Part shown: in pieces, positions 61,489 through 64,000 of the stretch
Position numbering within the stretch: the first letter of the stretch is position 1
Layout of the letters: every line of letters begins with the position of its first letter
Assembly: GCF_900199455.1 (NCBI RefSeq)
Contig: NZ_FZQR01000002.1
Coordinates: 1-64,000, forward strand
Length of the DNA stretch: 64,000 nt
Direction of reading: 5' to 3'
Origin: Mesorhizobium carmichaelinearum
GTDB taxonomy: Bacteria; Pseudomonadota; Alphaproteobacteria; Rhizobiales; Rhizobiaceae
Translations under genes and position numbers: made by a program
The notes under the pieces: generated by a model
Database searches by the model: none
What the model saw: only the letters and a program-made list of their open reading frames with translations
What the model was told of the DNA's origin: nothing

Positions 61489-61534
61489 GTTCGGGACGAG
61501 GGGGTCGCAGGTTCAAATCCTGCCACTCCGACCA
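61489..61534 (+). other. tRNA-Pro(CGG) 3-prime fragment, probable attR
   Basis: The 46 bases TCGTTCGGGACGAGGGGGTC ... CCACTCCGACCA are the anticodon loop, T-arm and acceptor end of a tRNA-Pro with anticodon CGG, but the 5-prime half is absent. This is the mark left when an element inserts into a tRNA gene: the displaced 3-prime copy at the far junction. No intact tRNA-Pro is in the window. Confidence 0.75.
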
Positions 61535-61704
61535 GAAAAACAACGTGTTAGCGCATCCCGACTTTGGCGCTCAAACTGATATCACAGCTGAAAATACGGC
61601 GAGATGAGCTGCCTCCTCGGCGCGGCCCTTCCCTTTGTCGCCAATGCGCTACGCCAGTGGGCTTGTTGAAAACGCTGACGACGTCGGCGGCTGCAGTCTG
61701 TCGG

Positions 61705-61965
61705 TCATTGCGCGTGAATTTTCACCCGCCGCGCGGCATTCAACAACGCCGCGCCATCCGTGTCGATCGTGTCGACAAGTTCGCTGGCCTGGTCGACGCT
61801 GATGCCTGTTTCATTGGACAGGAACCAGACGCGGAAGCTCCTGTCTTCAGGTGGAAAAGGGGCGACGAACTCCCTGCCATCGTTTCGGTCTTCGGCTGAT
61901 AGCCTGCGGCGCTTTCGCAGTGTCCGCTTCGGCTGGTCATCTTCCGATGAAAGGTCCATGGGCAT
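61705..61965 (-). CDS. 86-residue hypothetical protein
   Basis: From ATG 61965. C-terminal half FVAPFPPEDRSFRVWFLSNE, TGISVDQASELVDTIDTDGA, ALLNAARRVK resembles the MAEE-family/DUF3606-like two-helix pattern. N-terminus is charged. Function unknown. Confidence 0.5.
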   Translation of the reverse strand: MPMDLSSEDDQPKRTLRKRRRLSAEDRNDGREFVAPFPPEDRSFRVWFLSNETGISVDQASELVDTIDTDGAALLNAARRVKIHAQ

Positions 61966-61979
61966 ATCGGACGTCGAGC

Positions 61980-62054
61980 TTATCGCAGGCCGAAGAAGCT
62001 CAATATCACTAGTACGATGACCACCGCTCCAACGAGCCAAATTATATTGTTCAT
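61980..62054 (-). CDS. 24-residue membrane microprotein, copy 1
   Basis: MNNIIWLVGAVVIVLVILSF then FGLR. Paralogue of the 25-residue peptide at 54677-54754; both have Asn/Ser-Ile-Ile at the start, one long hydrophobic helix and FFGLR at the end. AGGAGAAGG lies upstream. Its leader is copy 3 of the structured RNA family, with a sigma-EcfG-like promoter. Confidence 0.7.
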   Translation of the reverse strand: MNNIIWLVGAVVIVLVILSFFGLR

Positions 62055-62165
62055 GATCCTTCTCCTGTTGCCTGGAAAGCTCGCGCCTCTGGTGGAGAAA
62101 CGCGTGCCGATCAGCCTTTGTCCGGCTGATCTTCTGCCGATGCCAAGCGATGGCGTTGGCCGTGA
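62055..62165 (-). promoter_or_regulatory. Structured leader, RNA family copy 3
   Basis: 5-prime leader with the family stems: GATCAGCC/GGCTGATC (exact, 7-base loop) and an imperfect terminator-like GC stem (GGCACGCG ... GGCGCGAGC) followed by TTTCC, then the RBS and ATG 62054 about 20 bases on. The terminator-like stem just before the RBS suggests possible attenuation. Confidence 0.6.
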
Positions 62166-62171
62166 GGACAG

Positions 62172-62196
62172 AACAATTAGATGCACCTAATGTTCC
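62172..62196 (-). promoter_or_regulatory. Palindromic sigma-EcfG-like promoter
   Basis: Minus strand GGAAC-N16-TGTT beginning GGAACATTAG; the site is an imperfect inverted repeat with GAACAATTAG on the other side. Confidence 0.55.
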
Positions 62197-62297
62197 GTCG
62201 CATGGGCAAGATCGAGCAATGGCCTATTGAATTGCCTTTATATTAGCTATGGCGCATGTTCTGTCCTGAGGGACTGCCGGTGATGCCTGGAGCCGCC

Positions 62298-62606
62298 ATG
62301 GAAAAACTGGTTCTCACAGCAGCATTGGCGCTTGCCTGCCATTGCTCGCCGTCCCACGCGGACGACGAGCGGTCATGCGAAATCGTGGCGGCGTCAGCCC
62401 AGCTTTCCGGCAAGACCAACTGTAGAGACGGCGATGTCGCCACCATCTCCGGCATGAGCACCAAAGAGGTGCCGGAAGCGATAGCCCGATATTGCGATTT
62501 CTGGGCACAGATCGTCGTGTTGCCCGATGCGAGCACGACCGATGCATCGAGCCACTTCGTTGTTTGCAAGTACCGTCAGCGAGGGGCGGCCCCTTCTCGG
62601 CCTTAG
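62298..62606 (+). CDS. 102-residue secreted Cys protein
   Basis: MEKLVLTAALALACHCSPSH is a signal peptide; the mature part has Cys at ERSCEIVAAS, TNCRDGDVAT, ARYCDFWAQI and FVVCKYR, four Cys that could form two disulfides. Rhizobial small periplasmic proteins have this plan; family not named. Confidence 0.6.
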   Translation: MEKLVLTAALALACHCSPSHADDERSCEIVAASAQLSGKTNCRDGDVATISGMSTKEVPEAIARYCDFWAQIVVLPDASTTDASSHFVVCKYRQRGAAPSRP

Positions 62607-62668
62607 GCTAAGCGATAGCCCGTCCTTCGACTTTCCGGAGGCTTCCGAGACTTGTCCTGGGACAGCCC

Positions 62669-62693
62669 GGAACCAAAGGGGCCAGCGGCAGTT
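62669..62693 (+). promoter_or_regulatory. Putative sigma-EcfG promoter of His-rich protein copy 2
   Basis: GGAAC-N16-AGTT, 39 bases before ATG 62733, the same arrangement as for copy 1. Confidence 0.72.
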
Positions 62694-62732
62694 ATCCGAC
62701 GAAGGGCTAATCAAGATAATGGAGAAATTGCA

Positions 62733-63014
62733 ATGAGATCGATGATCATGTGCGCTTTGGCGCTTTCCATCGGATTGCCGGCTGTCGCGTCGGCGGCCCA
62801 AACCGACGTAATCATCAAGACCCACCATCGTCACCACAGCAACGTCAAGATCATCAACGAGAACGGCCAGCGTCTGCATCACCGCCACCACGGCACCGTC
62901 GCGTTCTATGATCACGGCCGCCGGCACCATCGTCCGGATACCGTCATCGTCACCGGCGCCGTCTCCAAGCGCCATCACCATCGCCCCGTCGTAATCGAAA
63001 ACAACGATTACTGA
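62733..63014 (+). CDS. Histidine-rich secreted protein, copy 2
   Basis: 93 residues: signal peptide MRSMIMCALALSIGLPAVAS / A, then clustered His (THHRHHSNV, LHHRHHGTVAFYDHGRRHHR, KRHHHRP). Paralogue of 6294-6581 with the LHHR.HG..AFYDHGRRHH core conserved. A metal-binding periplasmic protein is likely; the pair is separated by 56 kb. Confidence 0.76.
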   Translation: MRSMIMCALALSIGLPAVASAAQTDVIIKTHHRHHSNVKIINENGQRLHHRHHGTVAFYDHGRRHHRPDTVIVTGAVSKRHHHRPVVIENNDY

Positions 63015-63318
63015 TCGACGCCGAAGGCTCGGCTCTTTGTAGCCGAGCCTTCCGGCAAGATTTTTTGGAGTGGCCCCGCACTCACAGGTCGATGACCATT
63101 GATGTCTGGGTCTCTTGAGAAAATCCGAGATGCGTAAAGCGCCATTCAGCTCCTCCGAAAAGGTCACACAATCTCACCTCGTTGGCTGGAATGCACAGGC
63201 CGCGGCGCCTGCCGACATTTAGGGTTCGCTCGCCACACGGATGCGGCGGGCGAACCCTATCGGCGCAGGAAGGGACGTAGCTGCGCCAATCTGCAAATCC
63301 ATTCGATCTTTCCGATGG

Positions 63319-63411
63319 TCAGCTATGGGTCATTCCAATCGCCATGAAAGTGATGGCCGCCGCAAAGATCAGTGCGAGCAACCAGCGCGCTTGGCCAACA
63401 CTCTTGTCCAT
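63319..63411 (-). CDS. 30-residue membrane microprotein, copy 2
   Basis: MDKSVGQARWLLALIFAAAI then TFMAIGMTHS. Paralogue of 36938-37030. AGGAGGAAG lies six bases upstream. A sigma-EcfG site is at 63438-63462. Confidence 0.7.
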   Translation of the reverse strand: MDKSVGQARWLLALIFAAAITFMAIGMTHS

Positions 63412-63437
63412 CAACTTCCTCCTGACGTGCGGTGGAC

Positions 63438-63462
63438 AACGGCTACGAACAGTGGCCGTTCC
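63438..63462 (-). promoter_or_regulatory. Putative sigma-EcfG promoter of microprotein copy 2
   Basis: Minus strand GGAAC-N16-CGTT, exact consensus. Confidence 0.72.
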
Positions 63463-63541
63463 GAACAGCACCACAGGTAAGACCATTGCATTTTGCGGCC
63501 GGACTAAAGTCTGGGGTTCCACCGGACCGAAGCCCAGCCAG

Positions 63542-63566
63542 GGAACGTTTGCGCTGCGGCCCTGTT
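63542..63566 (+). promoter_or_regulatory. Putative sigma-EcfG-like promoter
   Basis: GGAAC-N16-TGTT, 40 bases before ATG 63607. Confidence 0.5.
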
Positions 63567-63606
63567 CGGTTGCTGGACCCGAAGATAATCAGACGAGCAG
63601 AACTGG

Positions 63607-63834
63607 ATGAACGTCACCATGTCTAACATTGAGGCCATAAGATCCGATGCCTTGGGAACGCGCGTAGCGGACCTTAGGACCAGAATGCAGCATGCCCGAA
63701 TTACCATGAGCGAAATGAAGACCTTCCAAAGGGTCGCGGCCATGATGGAGGACGGGCGGGGCAGCATTGACCATGACGATTTGATCGCCGCGTCCTTCGT
63801 TACCGACACGTTGCTCGACAAGAAAACGCCCTGA
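63607..63834 (+). CDS. 75-residue hypothetical protein
   Basis: TMSNIEAIRSDALGTRVADL, RTRMQHARITMSEMKTFQRV. Helical, soluble. ATG 63607 or 63619. Followed 4 bases later by the next gene, so probably one transcript. Confidence 0.5.
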   Translation: MNVTMSNIEAIRSDALGTRVADLRTRMQHARITMSEMKTFQRVAAMMEDGRGSIDHDDLIAASFVTDTLLDKKTP

Positions 63835-63838
63835 GACC

Positions 63839-64000
63839 ATGCGGACAATCAGCAAGCTTTTTGATTCCCATGCTGAAGCAGCCCGGGTTGCTGGAGAACT
63901 GGTGGCGGTCGGTGTTCCTCGCGTTCAGATTGCCATTATCGGGCCCTACCGGGACGAAGTCACGGTTCTGAGTTCCCCGAGTGTCATCCTTGCGGCATTG
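63839..64000 (+). CDS. Heat-induced stress protein YflT/GSP17M-like, N-terminal part
   Basis: First 54 residues: MRTISKLFDSHAEAARVAGE, LVAVGVPRVQIAIIGPYRDE. This has the SKLFDS..EA......L...GVP...I.I pattern of the general stress protein 17M (YflT/DUF1269-like) domain. Truncated by the window end. Confidence 0.6.
   Translation, partial: MRTISKLFDSHAEAARVAGELVAVGVPRVQIAIIGPYRDEVTVLSSPSVILAAL

Noticed and set aside
61480..61540. Complete tRNA gene
   Set aside because: Only the 3-prime half is present; the D-arm and 5-prime acceptor strand are missing.
1..64000. Presence of ecfG, nepR or phyR near the stress genes
   Set aside because: None of the three families was found in any frame.

Overview
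The window reads as an accessory region of a Rhizobiales chromosome, most likely Mesorhizobium. The reasons are GC-rich coding sequence, several DUF768 copies (a family I know almost only from Mesorhizobium), DUF982, DUF1236, DUF892, PRC-barrel and HWE-kinase genes, alphaproteobacterial stress promoters, and a split of genes into many very small ORFs. All assignments come from reading the sequence; no database was searched.

Layout. 0-0.6 kb: end of an IS66 element inserted into a small gene. 0.8-3.3 kb: lipid operon (PAP2 phosphatase, diacylglycerol kinase-like, metallophosphoesterase). 3.4-6.6 kb: glycine-zipper lipoprotein, decayed dnaE2, methyltransferase, zinc ribbon and His-rich secreted protein. 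6.7-17.5 kb: a dense field of tiny genes and pseudogenes around an SRAP peptidase, including a repeated cassette of small genes, YidB-like, a ROSE-like element before an amber-interrupted hsp20, two DUF982 genes and a frameshifted csbD. 18.2-26.1 kb: two adjacent hybrid histidine kinases, the larger with a long HAMP array. 26.3-29.1 kb: YihY-like protein and a YqjD/YqjE-like membrane operon. 29.3-31.1 kb: another decayed cassette. 31.4-46.2 kb: HWE kinase, DUF2252, PLD-like, iron-permease-like, microproteins, DUF892, a second YihY, SDR and Ku. 46.2-54.8 kb: IS1 remnant, LigC-LigD pair, alcohol dehydrogenase remnant, shortened CorA, cytochrome b561, LolA-like. 54.8-61.5 kb: poorly recognisable genes ending in a recombination-directionality-factor-like gene, a tyrosine integrase and a tRNA-Pro 3-prime fragment, so the end of an integrated element. 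61.5-64 kb: again small stress-type genes.

Unifying theme. I found by eye 19 sequences fitting GGAAC-N16/17-NGTT, most just upstream of genes. This is the form of the promoter of sigma-EcfG, the alphaproteobacterial general stress sigma factor (PhyR-NepR-EcfG cascade). They precede the lipid operon, both His-rich proteins, the HAMP kinase, the HWE kinase, the YqjD-like operon, DUF1236, DUF892, YihY, Ku, several microproteins and four copies of a structured RNA element. The region therefore looks like a general-stress island covering envelope lipids, membrane proteins, DNA end joining and sensing. ecfG, nepR and phyR themselves are not here.

The most novel items are (1) a family of structured RNAs with conserved GGAACATTAG promoters, two copies apparently free-standing and two forming the leaders of 24-25-residue membrane peptides; (2) a paralogous pair of 30-residue membrane peptides; and (3) a minus-strand cassette of small genes (basic coiled-coil protein, 55-residue protein, DUF768, second 55-residue protein) repeated in whole or part and decaying. 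The number of single-base frameshifts and stops is high enough that sequencing error should be excluded before all are accepted as real pseudogenes.
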